Below are positions 36,838 through 46,915 of a stretch of DNA of 64,000 nt, piece after piece. Source of the stretch: Enterovibrio baiacu (GTDB lineage Bacteria; Pseudomonadota; Gammaproteobacteria; Enterobacterales; Vibrionaceae); the NCBI RefSeq assembly GCF_004120195.1, contig NZ_SCHN01000006.1, forward strand, positions 310,001 through 374,000. Reading direction: 5' to 3'. The translations under genes were made by a program, and so were the position numbers. Under the pieces are notes generated by a model. It was given only the letters and a program-made list of their open reading frames with translations, was not told the origin of the DNA and ran no database searches. Within the stretch, counting starts at the first letter, position 1. Each line of letters starts with the position of its first letter.

Positions 36838-39504
36838 TTACTCTTCGTCAGACTCGCTTTCAGCGTCGTCTTCAGCTTTTGGCGCTTCTGGTGCAGATTC
36901 TGCTGTTGGCGCATCGGCTGATGTTTCCGAACCTTCTACAACTTCACCGTCTTCGATGTTGTTGAGTAGTTCGTCTTCATCAGGTTCTTCGATACGTTGC
37001 AGACCGACAACCGCTTCGTCTTTGCTTGTGCGGATCAGTGTCACACCTTGGGTGTTACGACCAACCTGGCTCACTTCAGACGCACGCGTACGTACCAGCG
37101 TACCCGCGTTGGTGATCATCATGAACTCGTCGCCTTCGCTCACTTGAACCGCACCAACCACTGGGCCATTACGCTCAGACACCTTGATAGACACAACACC
37201 TTGTGTCGCACGGCTCTTCGCTGGGTACTCTTCAAGCTCAGTACGCTTACCGTAACCGTTTTCAGTCACAGTCAGGATATCGCCATCAACATGAGGAACG
37301 ATCAGTGATACCACTTTATCGCCTTCTGCCAACTTAATACCGCGAACACCCGCCGCAGTACGGCCCATGCCACGTACCTGAGATTCGTTAAAGCGAACCA
37401 CTTTACCGAAACGAGAGAACAGCATGATGTCGTTATCACCGGTTGTGATATCTACACCAATCAGCGAATCGTTCTCACGTAGGTTAACCGCGATGATACC
37501 CGCGCTACGTGGACGGCTGAAGTCAGTCAACGGCGTTTTCTTCACAGTACCGTCGCCGGTTGCCATGAAGACAAACTTGTCGTCTGAGTATTCTTTCACA
37601 GGCAAGATTGCTGTGATGCGCTCATTGGCCTCAAGCGGTAGCAAGTTAACAATTGGCTTACCACGCGCAGTGCGCGACGCAAGTGGCAATTGATACACTT
37701 TCAGCCAGTACATACGGCCGCGGCTTGAGAAGCACAAAATGGTGTCGTGCGTGTTCGCAACCAGAAGACGCTCAATGTAGTCTTCTTCTTTCATGCGAGT
37801 CGCTGACTTACCTTTACCGCCACGACGCTGAGCTTCGTAGTCAGTAAGTGGTTGATATTTCACATAGCCTTCGTGAGACAATGTCACAACCACGTCTTCT
37901 TGGTTGATCAGATCTTCGATATCGATGTCATGGCTTGCAGCGGTGATTTCGGTACGGCGCTCATCGCCATAGCCATCACGTACTGCTTCAAGCTCTTCAC
38001 GGATAACTTCCATGAGGCGCTCTGGGCTAGACAGGATGAACATCAATTCGCCGATAAGTTGTAGCAGCTCTTTGTATTCATCAAGGATCTTTTCGTGCTC
38101 AAGACCGGTCAGTTTGTGTAAACGCAAGTCCAAGATAGCTTGTGCTTGTTGCTCAGTAAGGAAGTATTTTCCATCACGAACACCAAACTCATCTTCCAGC
38201 CATTCTGGGCGAGCAGCATCAACACCCGTTGCTTCAAGCATTGCAGCAACAGAACCTAGATCCCAACCACGTTGTTGTAGTTGTTCACGTGCAATCGCTG
38301 GGGTTTGTGCATTACGAATCATTTCGATGATTTCATCGATGTTCGCCAGTGCAATCGCCAAACCTTCCAAGATGTGGGCACGGTCACGCGCTTTGCGCAA
38401 TTCGTAGATAGTACGACGTGTCACCACTTCACGGCGGTGATTCACGAAGCACTTCAGCATGTCTTTAAGGCCAAACAAACGTGGCTGGTTATTGTCCAGC
38501 GCAACCATGTTGATACCGAAAGAGGTCTGAAGTTGCGTTTGTGCGTATAGGTTGTTGAGGATAACCTCACCCACCGCATCACGCTTACATTCAACAACGA
38601 TGCGCATACCGTCTTTATCAGACTCGTCGCGAAGCGCGCTGATACCTTCAATCTTCTTATCTTTCACCAGCTCGGCGATCTTCTCGATCAAACGTGCTTT
38701 GTTGACTTGATAAGGGATTTCCGTCACAACGATCGTTTCTTTACCGTTCTTCTCGACTTCGATTTCCGCGCGAGAGCGCAGGTAAATCTTGCCGCGACCG
38801 GTACGGTACGCATCTTCAATGCCCTTACGGCCATTGATCATTGCAGCTGTTGGGAAGTCTGGACCTGGAATGTGCGTCATCAACTCTTCGATAGTGATGT
38901 CTTCATTCTCAATGTATGCCAAACAACCGCTAACAACTTCCGTTAAGTTATGCGGAGGAATATTGGTTGCCATACCCACAGCAATACCCGAAGAACCGTT
39001 AACCAATAGGTTAGGAATTCGCGTCGGCATGACTTCTGGGATCTGTTCAGTACCGTCATAGTTAGGTACGTAATCGACGGTGTCTTTGTCGAGATCCGCC
39101 AATAGTTCGTGGGCAATTTTTGACATGCGAACTTCGGTGTAACGCATTGCCGCCGCAGAGTCGCCGTCAATTGAACCAAAGTTGCCTTGTCCATCAACCA
39201 GCATATAGCGCAGCGAGAAAGGCTGTGCCATACGGACGATGGTGTCATAAACAGCGCTGTCACCGTGTGGGTGGTATTTACCGATCACATCGCCAACAAC
39301 ACGGGCAGATTTTTTGTATGCTTTGTTCCAGTCATTGCCTAGTACATTCATCGCGAATAAAACGCGGCGGTGTACTGGCTTCAGACCATCACGAACGTCT
39401 GGAAGAGCACGACCAACGATAACTGACATCGCATAGTCGAGATAAGAGCTTTTCAGCTCCTCTTCAATGTTGACGGGCGTGATCTCTTTAGCAAGATCGC
39501 TCAT
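36838..39504 (-). CDS. gyrA: DNA gyrase subunit A
   Basis: 888 aa. Breaks and rejoins DNA for negative supercoiling with GyrB. Catalytic Tyr122 in [15 protein letters not shown]; the quinolone region [15 protein letters not shown] has Ser83 and Asp87 in E. coli numbering, i.e. unmutated. The C-terminal beta-pinwheel contains the GyrA box region QRRGGKGKS near 560. Ends with an acidic tail ([10 protein letters not shown]) slightly longer than in E. coli. Confidence 0.99.
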   Translation of the reverse strand: MSDLAKEITPVNIEEELKSSYLDYAMSVIVGRALPDVRDGLKPVHRRVLFAMNVLGNDWNKAYKKSARVVGDVIGKYHPHGDSAVYDTIVRMAQPFSLRYMLVDGQGNFGSIDGDSAAAMRYTEVRMSKIAHELLADLDKDTVDYVPNYDGTEQIPEVMPTRIPNLLVNGSSGIAVGMATNIPPHNLTEVVSGCLAYIENEDITIEELMTHIPGPDFPTAAMINGRKGIEDAYRTGRGKIYLRSRAEIEVEKNGKETIVVTEIPYQVNKARLIEKIAELVKDKKIEGISALRDESDKDGMRIVVECKRDAVGEVILNNLYAQTQLQTSFGINMVALDNNQPRLFGLKDMLKCFVNHRREVVTRRTIYELRKARDRAHILEGLAIALANIDEIIEMIRNAQTPAIAREQLQQRGWDLGSVAAMLEATGVDAARPEWLEDEFGVRDGKYFLTEQQAQAILDLRLHKLTGLEHEKILDEYKELLQLIGELMFILSSPERLMEVIREELEAVRDGYGDERRTEITAASHDIDIEDLINQEDVVVTLSHEGYVKYQPLTDYEAQRRGGKGKSATRMKEEDYIERLLVANTHDTILCFSSRGRMYWLKVYQLPLASRTARGKPIVNLLPLEANERITAILPVKEYSDDKFVFMATGDGTVKKTPLTDFSRPRSAGIIAVNLRENDSLIGVDITTGDNDIMLFSRFGKVVRFNESQVRGMGRTAAGVRGIKLAEGDKVVSLIVPHVDGDILTVTENGYGKRTELEEYPAKSRATQGVVSIKVSERNGPVVGAVQVSEGDEFMMITNAGTLVRTRASEVSQVGRNTQGVTLIRTSKDEAVVGLQRIEEPDEDELLNNIEDGEVVEGSETSADAPTAESAPEAPKAEDDAESESDEE

Positions 39505-39871
39505 GGAGCCAATATCCCTCAGGTAAGTATGTCAAAGATGACTACGTGCAAGACCGTAAATAATATCATAAAAGCAGCCAAAGAGTCACAGTCTAAACCA
39601 GAGATAAATCACGGATTACTCTTATTTTGGCGCTCTAAGGCTCAACAGGGCGAAAAAACGCTCAACTTCAAGGTGGAGGTTGATACTTTCATGATCATTG
39701 CTTACAGAGGCACTGAGTCAATTTTTGCCCGCGGCGTTTGAAACATGTTCAGTTCACGATTCAGCATGTAATAAAGGAAGGATGGATACAGTGAGAAACT
39801 GCTCCCAATAACCCTAGTTTAGTTAAGGTCAAATAACGCATGACACACTTTCGTGTTCATAAGGGGGCGCT

Positions 39872-39973
39872 ATGATTTTTCACGCGATCAACGCTGTTGG
39901 GGTGGCGATTATTGTCGGTAAATACCTTTTATTTGGGCTGTTGGCAGCAGTGACCATCACCAATGCCACATAA
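39872..39973 (+). CDS. Possible 33-aa membrane peptide
   Basis: ATG at 39872 preceded by AAGGGGG with four bases of spacing. The peptide is strongly hydrophobic (VGVAIIVGKYLLFGLLAAVT in the middle) and could span the membrane once. No homologue comes to mind. It lies alone between gyrA and ubiG. The ribosome site and composition support it; nothing else does. Confidence 0.35.
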   Translation: MIFHAINAVGVAIIVGKYLLFGLLAAVTITNAT

Positions 39974-40135
39974 GTTTCACTGACCATTCACCACGCACCG
40001 TACCATCGGCTTTGCCGAACCTTGTTGCTTTGGTAAAGCCGCCAGCATCGCTGCCTGCATGATTTCATTCCCCGCAACGCCGTACGCAATCACAAGCACC
40101 GATTCAGATCTTCATGCTTCTCAATGATCTGCATT
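39974..40135 (-). pseudogene. Possible decayed gene fragment
   Basis: On the minus strand the segment VLVIAYGVAGNEIMQAAMLA followed by about 20 more residues and a stop reads like part of a protein, but upstream continuity is lost by a frame change near 40090 (the ATG frame MQIIEKHEDLNRC ends at once). I do not recognise the family. It may be a remnant or chance. Confidence 0.2.
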
Positions 40136-40188
40136 TCCCATATATTTGTACCCAGACACTATAAGTAAGAGTTAGGGACAAACATTCG

Positions 40189-40902
40189 ATGACAAATCAG
40201 GCCAATGTCGATCCGGCAGAAATTAAAAAATTCGAAGATATGGCGTCTCGATGGTGGGATCTTGAGGGCGAGTTTAAGCCCCTTCACCAGATCAACCCTC
40301 TTCGTTTGGATTACGTGATTGAACGTAGCAATGGCATCTTCGGCAAGAAAGTCCTCGATGTAGGATGTGGCGGCGGTATCTTAGCCGAGAGCATGGCGAG
40401 AGAAGGTGCAGACGTAACCGGCCTAGACATGGGTAAAGAACCTCTTACCGTGGCGCGCTTGCATGCCCTAGAAACAGACACCAAGGTAAAGTACATCCAA
40501 TCAACGGCTGAAGAACACGCGGCGAGCAATGAAGCACAGTATGATATCGTGACATGCATGGAAATGCTTGAGCATGTGCCCGACCCTGCATCTGTCATTG
40601 CATCGTGTGCGCGCATGGTAAAACCCGGCGGTCATGTTTTCTTTTCGACGTTAAACCGAAATACCAAATCTTGGCTGTTTGCGATTGTGGGTGCCGAGCA
40701 CATCATGAAAGTCGTGCCAAAGGGCACACACGATCATAACAAGTTCATTCGTCCTTCTGAGTTATTGCGCATGGTGGATGCCACGCCGCTACAAGAACGG
40801 GCAATGACAGGTCTTCATTACAACCCGCTGACAGAGCAGTATTGGTTGTCTCCGAAGAATGTAGACGTGAACTACATCGTACATACTCATTACCCGGCTT
40901 AA
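40189..40902 (+). CDS. ubiG: Ubiquinone biosynthesis O-methyltransferase
   Basis: 237 aa class I SAM methyltransferase that performs both O-methylations in ubiquinone synthesis. Starts with [28 protein letters not shown]-type UbiG N-terminus; motif [17 protein letters not shown] near 55; [16 protein letters not shown] near 124; membrane-interaction insert [14 protein letters not shown]. Usual vibrio position upstream of nrdAB and divergent from gyrA. Confidence 0.97.
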   Translation: MTNQANVDPAEIKKFEDMASRWWDLEGEFKPLHQINPLRLDYVIERSNGIFGKKVLDVGCGGGILAESMAREGADVTGLDMGKEPLTVARLHALETDTKVKYIQSTAEEHAASNEAQYDIVTCMEMLEHVPDPASVIASCARMVKPGGHVFFSTLNRNTKSWLFAIVGAEHIMKVVPKGTHDHNKFIRPSELLRMVDATPLQERAMTGLHYNPLTEQYWLSPKNVDVNYIVHTHYPA

Positions 40903-40917
40903 ACCGGGTATTTTTTT
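40891..40917 (+). terminator. Terminator of ubiG
   Basis: TACCCGG-CTTAAA-CCGGGTA followed by seven T; the stem includes the ubiG stop codon. Confidence 0.9.
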
Positions 40918-40983
40918 GTCTGATAGTTATCGACGGCAACCCAGTTACACCTTACCCAGCCCTCAACCACGTAGAGAAAACAC

Positions 40984-41640
40984 ATGGACGTTAATGTAAA
41001 AGCGGTTCTGTTTGATTTGGATGGCACCTTGCTAGATACCGCTCCCGACATGGCAAATGCTGCCAATTGTGTGCTGGCTGATTATGGTTTATCTCCTCTA
41101 AATGCGCGCCAGATTCAAGCAAACACCAGCTATGGCGCACGCGGATTGTTACGGGCAGGCTTTGGCGACCAGATTGAAGGCAAAGATCTTGGTGCGCTGA
41201 GAGAATTATTCCTTCAGCATTACGCCAACAATATATGTACGACGACACAGATCTATTCAGGCGTGGTGACGCTGCTTGATGGTTTAGAGGCCATGAACGT
41301 GCCGTGGGGCATTGTGACAAACAAGCCGGGCTTTCTCACAGAGATGCTTCTTCCCTATTTCCCTCGCCTTCTTTCAACGGGCACCTTGGTCTGTGCCGAT
41401 ACCCTAAGCAAAGCCAAGCCGCACCCAGAACCGCTTCTGCACGCCGCCAAGGCACTCGGTATCGACAATGAAGCTTGTCTATATATAGGGGACATTGAGG
41501 GAGACATCATCGCAGCCAATGCTGCGAACATGATTTCCGCTGTTGCAGCATGGGGTTATATCGGCAGCGAGCACAAACCACTCGAGTGGGATGCAGATCT
41601 GGTTTTTAACAAACCTGAAGAGATTCTGTCATTATTCTGA
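40984..41640 (+). CDS. HAD-family phosphatase, phosphoglycolate phosphatase-like
   Basis: 218 aa. HAD motif I FDLDGTLLDTAPDMA near residue 9, motif II WGIVTNKPG, motif III Lys in SKAKPHPEPLLHAA, motif IV IGDIEGDIIAANAA. Resembles Gph/MupP phosphatases (phosphoglycolate or MurNAc-6-phosphate); the substrate cannot be told from the motifs. Sits between ubiG and nrdA, separated from ubiG by a terminator, so has its own promoter. Confidence 0.88.
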   Translation: MDVNVKAVLFDLDGTLLDTAPDMANAANCVLADYGLSPLNARQIQANTSYGARGLLRAGFGDQIEGKDLGALRELFLQHYANNICTTTQIYSGVVTLLDGLEAMNVPWGIVTNKPGFLTEMLLPYFPRLLSTGTLVCADTLSKAKPHPEPLLHAAKALGIDNEACLYIGDIEGDIIAANAANMISAVAAWGYIGSEHKPLEWDADLVFNKPEEILSLF

Positions 41641-42041
41641 TCCCTATCACACCCACCTTGAGCACAATTTAACCGAATAACAGGGGGTTATCTCGATTCA
41701 CTGTTTGTACCTTGAGGCAAGATAAAAATCTTTTTTTATTTCGAATTGATGACAGAAAAATGATTGATTTTCTCTATGCTGTTGCCGTTATTGGGATAAA
41801 GGGGTGAGTAACCACTAACAATGTATTTCTAATCCCCAAGATATCCACAGAACGCCCATTTTACCCAACTTGCAATATCCTCCCTTCAACACTATCTTGT
41901 TACTCAAGTCAGGCAGCAGCCCTATATGTAGTGTTTGAGCATCTACTTCATTAGTTTAACATTGGTCACAAAAAATTTGCGTGAACAGTGAGAATTGCGA
42001 AAAACACGTCTTCAGGCATGGATACACCAGGAACAAGATAA
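41641..42041. other. 401-bp nrdA upstream control region
   Basis: No gene. It includes a DnaA-box-like TATCCACAGA near 41842 and two NrdR-like sequences at 41889 and 41919. This fits an nrdAB promoter controlled by replication initiation and dNTP state. Confidence 0.5.
41889..41934. promoter_or_regulatory. Candidate paired NrdR boxes
   Basis: Distal GCCCTATATGTAGTGT (41919-41934) matches the palindromic NrdR consensus ACACTATATATAGTGT at 13 of 16 positions. A poorer copy starts 30 bp away (ACACTATCTTGT..., 41889). The spacing, close to three helical turns, is that expected of NrdR boxes. The weak first box keeps this tentative. Confidence 0.45.
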
Positions 42042-44321
42042 ATGAACCAACAAATTACCGTTCAAAAGCGCAGTGGCGTGAAGGAAAACATCGATCTAGA
42101 CAAAATCCACCGCGTTATCGACTGGGCAGCTGAGGGCCTCGACAACGTCTCTGTTTCACAAGTCGAACTCCGTTCTCACATCCAATTTTACGACGGTATC
42201 AAAACTGAAGACATTCATGAGACCATCATCAAAGCTGCTGCAGATCTGATCTCTGAACAAACCCCAGACTACCAATATCTGGCCGCGCGCCTTGCGATTT
42301 TCCACTTGCGCAAAAAGGCTTACGGCCAGTTTGAGCCACCGACACTGGCCGACCATGTCAACAAAATGATCGACATGGGCAAGTACGACAAGCACATCAT
42401 CGAAGACTACTCGACAGAAGAACTGAACATCCTTGATGGTTACATCGACCACTGGCGCGACATGAACTTTTCCTATGCGGCAGTGAAACAGCTTGAAGGT
42501 AAATATTTAGTACAGAACCGTGTTACGGGCGAAATCTACGAAAGTGCACAGTTTTTGTACATGATGGTTGCAGCATGTCTATTTGCAAACTACCCGAAAG
42601 AGACACGCCTCGATTACATTCGTCGTTTCTACGATGCGGTGTCTAAATTCAAAATTTCATTGCCAACGCCAATCATGTCCGGCGTTCGCACACCAACCCG
42701 TCAGTTCAGCTCATGCGTACTGATTGAGTGTGATGACAGCCTTGATTCCATCAACGCCACCGCGAGTGCGATTGTGCGTTACGTAAGTCAGCGTGCAGGC
42801 ATCGGTATCAATGCAGGTCGAATCCGCGCATTGGGCAGCCCTATCCGTGGCGGTGAAGCTTTCCACACTGGGTGTATTCCGTTCTACAAATACTTCCAAA
42901 CAGCGGTTAAGTGTTGTTCACAAGGCGGCGTTCGTGGTGGTGCAGCGACACTGTTCTACCCAATGTGGCACCGTGAAGTTCAAAACCTGTTGGTATTGAA
43001 GAACAACCGTGGTGTTGAAGAGAACCGTGTTCGTCACATGGACTACGGCGTTCAAATCAACAAGCTGATGTACACCCGCCTCATCAAAGGCGAGAACATT
43101 TCATTGTTCTCACCGTCAGATGTACCAGGGCTATACGACGCCTTCTTCGCGAACCAAGAAGAGTTCGAGCGTCTGTACACGCAGTACGAGCAAGACAGTT
43201 CAATTCAACGTGAAACAGTGAAAGCAGTAGAGCTTTTCTCTTTGATGATGCAAGAACGCGCGTCGACAGGCCGTATCTACATCCAAAACGTTGACCACTG
43301 TAATACGCACAGCCCATTTGACCCTGAGGTTGCACCGATTCGTCAATCGAACCTGTGTCTTGAAATCGCGTTGCCAACCAAGCCGTTGACGAACGTGGAA
43401 GATGACCAAGGCGAAATCGCATTGTGTACGCTGTCAGCGTTCAACCTTGGCGCACTGAACAACCTTGATGAATTAGAAGATCTGGCAGACCTGACAATCC
43501 GCGCGTTGGATTCACTGCTTGATTACCAAGATTACCCACTGCCGGCAGCTTACAAAGCGACCATGAACCGTCGCACCTTGGGTGTTGGTGTGATTAACTA
43601 CGCTTACTACCTTGCGAAAAACGGCGTACGTTACTCAGACGGCAGCGCAAATGGCTTAACGCACCGCACATTCGAAGCGATTCAATACTACCTATTGAAA
43701 GCTTCTGTCGGTTTGGCAAAAGAAAAAGGTGCATGTCCGTTGTTCAACGAAACAACGTACTCGAAAGGCATTCTTCCAATCGACAGCTACAAGCGTGATT
43801 TGGATAACGTGTGTGAAGAACCGCTTCACTACGATTGGGAAACATTGCGTGGCGAAATCGTTGAACACGGTCTGCGTAACTCAACCCTATCTGCCCTGAT
43901 GCCTTCGGAAACCTCTTCACAGATTTCGAATGCGACAAACGGCATTGAGCCACCACGTGGTTTCGTTTCTGTTAAAGCATCGAAAGACGGCATCTTGAAG
44001 CAAGTTGTGCCTGAGTATGACAAGTACAAAGAAAACTACGAGTTGCTTTGGAACATCGAATCGAACGACGGCTACTTGCAGTTGGTTGGCATCATGCAGA
44101 AATTTATCGACCAAGCGATTTCTGCCAACACCAACTATGACCCAAGCAAACAAGTTGGTGGTAAGACACCAATGAAACTGCTTCTCAAAGATTTGCTAAC
44201 GGCTTACAAACTGGGCGTGAAAACCCTGTATTATCACAACACACGTGATGGTGCAGACGATGCTCAACAAGATTTGGCAGCACAAGATGATGATTGTGCA
44301 GGCGGCGCTTGTAAGATCTAA
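42042..44321 (+). CDS. nrdA: Ribonucleoside-diphosphate reductase alpha subunit (class Ia)
   Basis: 759 aa. Reduces NDPs to dNDPs aerobically with NrdB. N-terminal ATP-cone (residues about 5-95, VQKRSGVKENIDLDKIHRVI), active-site Cys pair beginning at FSSCVLIECDDS near 225, radical Cys region LCLEIALPTKP near 440, Tyr pair in the C-terminal radical path, and a redox tail ending CAGGACKI. Start preceded by AGGAACAAGATAA. Confidence 0.98.
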   Translation: MNQQITVQKRSGVKENIDLDKIHRVIDWAAEGLDNVSVSQVELRSHIQFYDGIKTEDIHETIIKAAADLISEQTPDYQYLAARLAIFHLRKKAYGQFEPPTLADHVNKMIDMGKYDKHIIEDYSTEELNILDGYIDHWRDMNFSYAAVKQLEGKYLVQNRVTGEIYESAQFLYMMVAACLFANYPKETRLDYIRRFYDAVSKFKISLPTPIMSGVRTPTRQFSSCVLIECDDSLDSINATASAIVRYVSQRAGIGINAGRIRALGSPIRGGEAFHTGCIPFYKYFQTAVKCCSQGGVRGGAATLFYPMWHREVQNLLVLKNNRGVEENRVRHMDYGVQINKLMYTRLIKGENISLFSPSDVPGLYDAFFANQEEFERLYTQYEQDSSIQRETVKAVELFSLMMQERASTGRIYIQNVDHCNTHSPFDPEVAPIRQSNLCLEIALPTKPLTNVEDDQGEIALCTLSAFNLGALNNLDELEDLADLTIRALDSLLDYQDYPLPAAYKATMNRRTLGVGVINYAYYLAKNGVRYSDGSANGLTHRTFEAIQYYLLKASVGLAKEKGACPLFNETTYSKGILPIDSYKRDLDNVCEEPLHYDWETLRGEIVEHGLRNSTLSALMPSETSSQISNATNGIEPPRGFVSVKASKDGILKQVVPEYDKYKENYELLWNIESNDGYLQLVGIMQKFIDQAISANTNYDPSKQVGGKTPMKLLLKDLLTAYKLGVKTLYYHNTRDGADDAQQDLAAQDDDCAGGACKI

Positions 44322-44388
44322 GACTACATTCGGGAGGGAGCGATAGCTCCCTCTTTAAGGTTTAATTCGAAACGGTATATTTACGGTA

Positions 44389-45522
44389 ATGGCTTACAGT
44401 ACTTTTTCTAAAGAAAACAACAATGCGCTCAAAGAACCGATGTTTTTTGGCCAGCCAGTTAATGTTGCTCGCTACGACCAACAAAAGTACGAAATCTTCG
44501 AACGCTTGATTGAGAAGCAACTGAGTTTCTTCTGGCGTCCAGAAGAAGTGGACGTGTCTGGCGACCGTATCGATTACAACAAGCTGCCTGAACACGAGAA
44601 GCATATCTTCATCAGCAACTTGAAGTATCAAACGCTATTAGATTCCATCCAAGGCCGCAGCCCGAACGTAGCGCTGCTTCCGCTGGTTTCTATCCCTGAG
44701 CTGGAAACTTGGATTGAGACTTGGTCGTTTTCTGAAACGATCCACTCTCGCTCATACACTCACATTATCCGAAACATCGTGAACAACCCTGCGTTGGTCT
44801 TCGATGACATCGTCGATAACGAGCACATCATCAAGCGTGCTGGCGACATTGCTAAGTACTACGATGATTTGATTCAAGCCACCAGCGACTATCACCGTTT
44901 AGGTGAAGGTGAGCACACCATCAATGGCGAAACCGTTGTCGTTTCTCTTCGTGAATTGAAGAAGAAACTGTATGTGTGCCTGATGTCGGTGAACGCACTA
45001 GAAGCCATTCGCTTCTACGTGAGCTTTGCATGTTCATTTGCGTTCGCTGAACGTGAATTGATGGAAGGCAACGCAAAAATCATCAAACTGATTGCGCGTG
45101 ATGAAGCACTGCACCTGACCAGCACACAACACATGCTAAACATTCTGCGTAGCGGCGAAGACGATCCTGAAATGGCGGTCATCGCGAAAGAGTGTGAGCA
45201 AGAGTGTTTTGAGCTGTTCAAAGCGGCGGCGGAGCAAGAAAAAGAGTGGGCAGAATACCTGTTCAAAGACGGCTCAATGATTGGTTTGAACAAAGACATT
45301 CTTTGTCAGTACGTGGAATACATTTCTAACCTGCGCATGTCTGCGGTGGGTCTGAAACCTGCGTATGCGAACGCCTCTCAAAACCCGATTCCTTGGATCA
45401 ATGCATGGCTGTCTTCTGACAACGTTCAGGTCGCGCCACAAGAAGCAGAAATCAGTTCATACCTTGTTGGCCAAATTGATAACGACATGAACATCGATGA
45501 TTTGGGTGACTTCGAACTATGA
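44389..45522 (+). CDS. nrdB: Ribonucleoside-diphosphate reductase beta subunit (class Ia)
   Basis: 377 aa ferritin-like R2 that holds the diiron-tyrosyl radical. Ligand motifs [22 protein letters not shown] (Asp/Glu region), [14 protein letters not shown] (Glu, His), and [15 protein letters not shown] with the second Glu/His pair. C-terminal tail [13 protein letters not shown] binds NrdA. 67 bp after nrdA; overlaps yfaE by ATGA. Confidence 0.98.
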   Translation: MAYSTFSKENNNALKEPMFFGQPVNVARYDQQKYEIFERLIEKQLSFFWRPEEVDVSGDRIDYNKLPEHEKHIFISNLKYQTLLDSIQGRSPNVALLPLVSIPELETWIETWSFSETIHSRSYTHIIRNIVNNPALVFDDIVDNEHIIKRAGDIAKYYDDLIQATSDYHRLGEGEHTINGETVVVSLRELKKKLYVCLMSVNALEAIRFYVSFACSFAFAERELMEGNAKIIKLIARDEALHLTSTQHMLNILRSGEDDPEMAVIAKECEQECFELFKAAAEQEKEWAEYLFKDGSMIGLNKDILCQYVEYISNLRMSAVGLKPAYANASQNPIPWINAWLSSDNVQVAPQEAEISSYLVGQIDNDMNIDDLGDFEL

Positions 45523-45809
45523 GTCAAATCACTATCAAAGTGAATGGCGAAATGCTGGTGGGGAATACTCATCAGCCTCTGCTCGAACAACTCGAGCAAT
45601 CAGGACTTCAGCCTGAATTCCAATGCCGTAACGGTGTGTGTGGTGCTTGCCGCTGCAAACTCGATAAAGGCACAGTCTCACAGCAAGATGCGATGGCGTA
45701 TGTTGCCGCGGGGGAAATATTGACCTGCGCTTCCGTGCCTTCTGGCAACGTAGAGCTGGAATTCGACTATCAGCTTTCCTTTGTAGCAAAAAAAGCCGCG
45801 AACCTCTGA
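45519..45809 (+). CDS. yfaE: 2Fe-2S ferredoxin of class Ia ribonucleotide reductase
   Basis: 96 aa plant-type ferredoxin. The [2Fe-2S] cysteines are in [17 protein letters not shown] (CxxxxCxxC) with the fourth in [10 protein letters not shown]. YfaE maintains the NrdB diiron cofactor. Translation coupled to nrdB. Confidence 0.95.
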   Translation: MSQITIKVNGEMLVGNTHQPLLEQLEQSGLQPEFQCRNGVCGACRCKLDKGTVSQQDAMAYVAAGEILTCASVPSGNVELEFDYQLSFVAKKAANL

Positions 45810-45831
45810 CTCGGTCTCGCGGCGCTTTTTT
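45788..45831 (+). terminator. Terminator of nrdAB-yfaE
   Basis: GCCGCGA...TCGCGGC stem with T6; the yfaE stop codon lies in the loop. An A7 run on the other side makes it potentially bidirectional towards the DeoR-family gene (minus strand). Confidence 0.88.
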
Positions 45832-45882
45832 GTTGCGTCTCTTTATCCAGTTCCACTGTCCAAAAGATGCGTAGCGTGAATG

Positions 45883-46629
45883 CTAAACGTCTGACGCCAC
45901 CATGCTGACGGGCAACTCTGCACTCAGTCCAGACTTGTTCGTAAAAATACGAGAAAAGCGCGAAAGTGACGCCACTTTGACTGACGCAAATCGCTCCCAC
46001 TTGCTCGCATCCGCCATCAGCCAACACGCTCTGGCATTCGCGATAATCGCCTTTGAAACATCCGCCTCTTGGGTTTCATGTTCCATCGCAACCTGCGTTG
46101 ACGATATCGAGCCACACCCAACAATGCCAATGTCCGCCTCAAATGCATCGAAAAATTGCACAGCGCTCGAGCCCACAACGTCCTGGTGATCGCTTCTCAC
46201 AAGACCACCTGTAATGAGCACTTCAACACCGGGCGCATTTTCTAAAATTCGTAGAACCTGAAGGTTGTTTGTCACCACCCTTAACTGCTTCATACCAGAC
46301 AAGTACTGCGCCACATAGCTTGCAGACGTTCCGATACCAATGAATACCGTTGCCCCATCAGGTATTTCAGACGCCACACGATGTGCCAACGCCTTTTTCA
46401 CACCAGATTCAAGATCGTAACGAAATTGGTATGTTGTATTGGTCAGCACCGCTGGCAAACTCACACCGCCGTGAACACGCCGAGCAAGCCCCTTTTCAGA
46501 CAGAGCATTAACGTCACGACGCACCGTTTGCGTTGTGATCGAAAACATCTCTGCAAGCTCCTCAACCTGAACGTTGCCATTGCGATGAATATAATCAAGG
46601 ATCTGACGTTGGCGGTCGGTTACTTCCAT
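45883..46629 (-). CDS. DeoR/GlpR-family transcriptional regulator
   Basis: 248 aa. N-terminal DeoR HTH (RQRQILDYIHRNGNVQVEELAEMFSIT, then TVRRDVNALSEKGLARRVHGGV), followed by a DeoRC sugar-phosphate-sensing domain with IGIGTSASYVAQYL (phosphate-binding loop) and GGLVRSDHQDVVGSSAVQFF. GlpR-like proteins sense glycerol-3-phosphate, which is the product of the adjacent phosphodiesterase. GTTC/GAAC operator-like repeats are found in the GDPD-TRAP intergenic region. A 268-bp repeat element separates it from the phosphodiesterase gene. Confidence 0.9.
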   Translation of the reverse strand: MEVTDRQRQILDYIHRNGNVQVEELAEMFSITTQTVRRDVNALSEKGLARRVHGGVSLPAVLTNTTYQFRYDLESGVKKALAHRVASEIPDGATVFIGIGTSASYVAQYLSGMKQLRVVTNNLQVLRILENAPGVEVLITGGLVRSDHQDVVGSSAVQFFDAFEADIGIVGCGSISSTQVAMEHETQEADVSKAIIANARACWLMADASKWERFASVKVASLSRFSRIFTNKSGLSAELPVSMVASDV

Positions 46630-46647
46630 TATTTACTCTACTTAAGG

Positions 46648-46915
46648 TTATACCCAAACAACCTGAAGATGCAGGATTCAGCGAGGTTTACTGACGTTAT
46701 GATCTAGGCGTCCCTTTGCCGATGTAGTGATCTCCATCAAAAAGGGATAACACCGAGCATGGCGTCAGTAAACTCGCCCGAAGGGAGGCCCTCAGTGCGT
46801 CCACTTCATCGTTAAATTCCTGTGAAATAGAATGACTATTCCTACAAGAATTTGCCTTGAACTGAACGCACTGATGGCCTCTGACATCGAGCATCTTCAG
46901 GTTGTTTGGGTATAA
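46648..46915. repeat. 268-bp MITE-like inverted-repeat element
   Basis: Terminal inverted repeats of 25 bp are perfect: TTATACCCAAACAACCTGAA at 46648 onward and its complement ending at 46915. An inner repeat (GCGAGGTTTACTGACG / GCGTCAGTAAACTCGC) strengthens the fold. It encodes no transposase. Members of this family are scattered in vibrio genomes. It overlaps the last codons of the GDPD frame. Confidence 0.9.

Larger units (their letters stand above)
39505..40188. other. 684-bp gyrA-ubiG intergenic region
   Basis: Divergent promoter region without an established gene. It contains a possible small membrane-peptide gene (39872-39973) and a degenerate minus-strand coding-like segment (39974-40135). 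A plus-strand frame at 39529-39741 lacks a ribosome site and recognisable features, and I do not call it. Confidence 0.5.

Noticed and set aside
36838-39504. gyrA checked for quinolone-resistance changes
   Set aside because: Ser83 and Asp87 are both the wild-type residues.
39529-39741. Plus-strand 70-codon frame beside gyrA
   Set aside because: No good ribosome site, mixed composition and no recognisable motif; it lies in the gyrA promoter region.
40984-41640. Naming the HAD phosphatase gph
   Set aside because: Motifs do not separate phosphoglycolate phosphatase from MupP-type enzymes, so no symbol was given.
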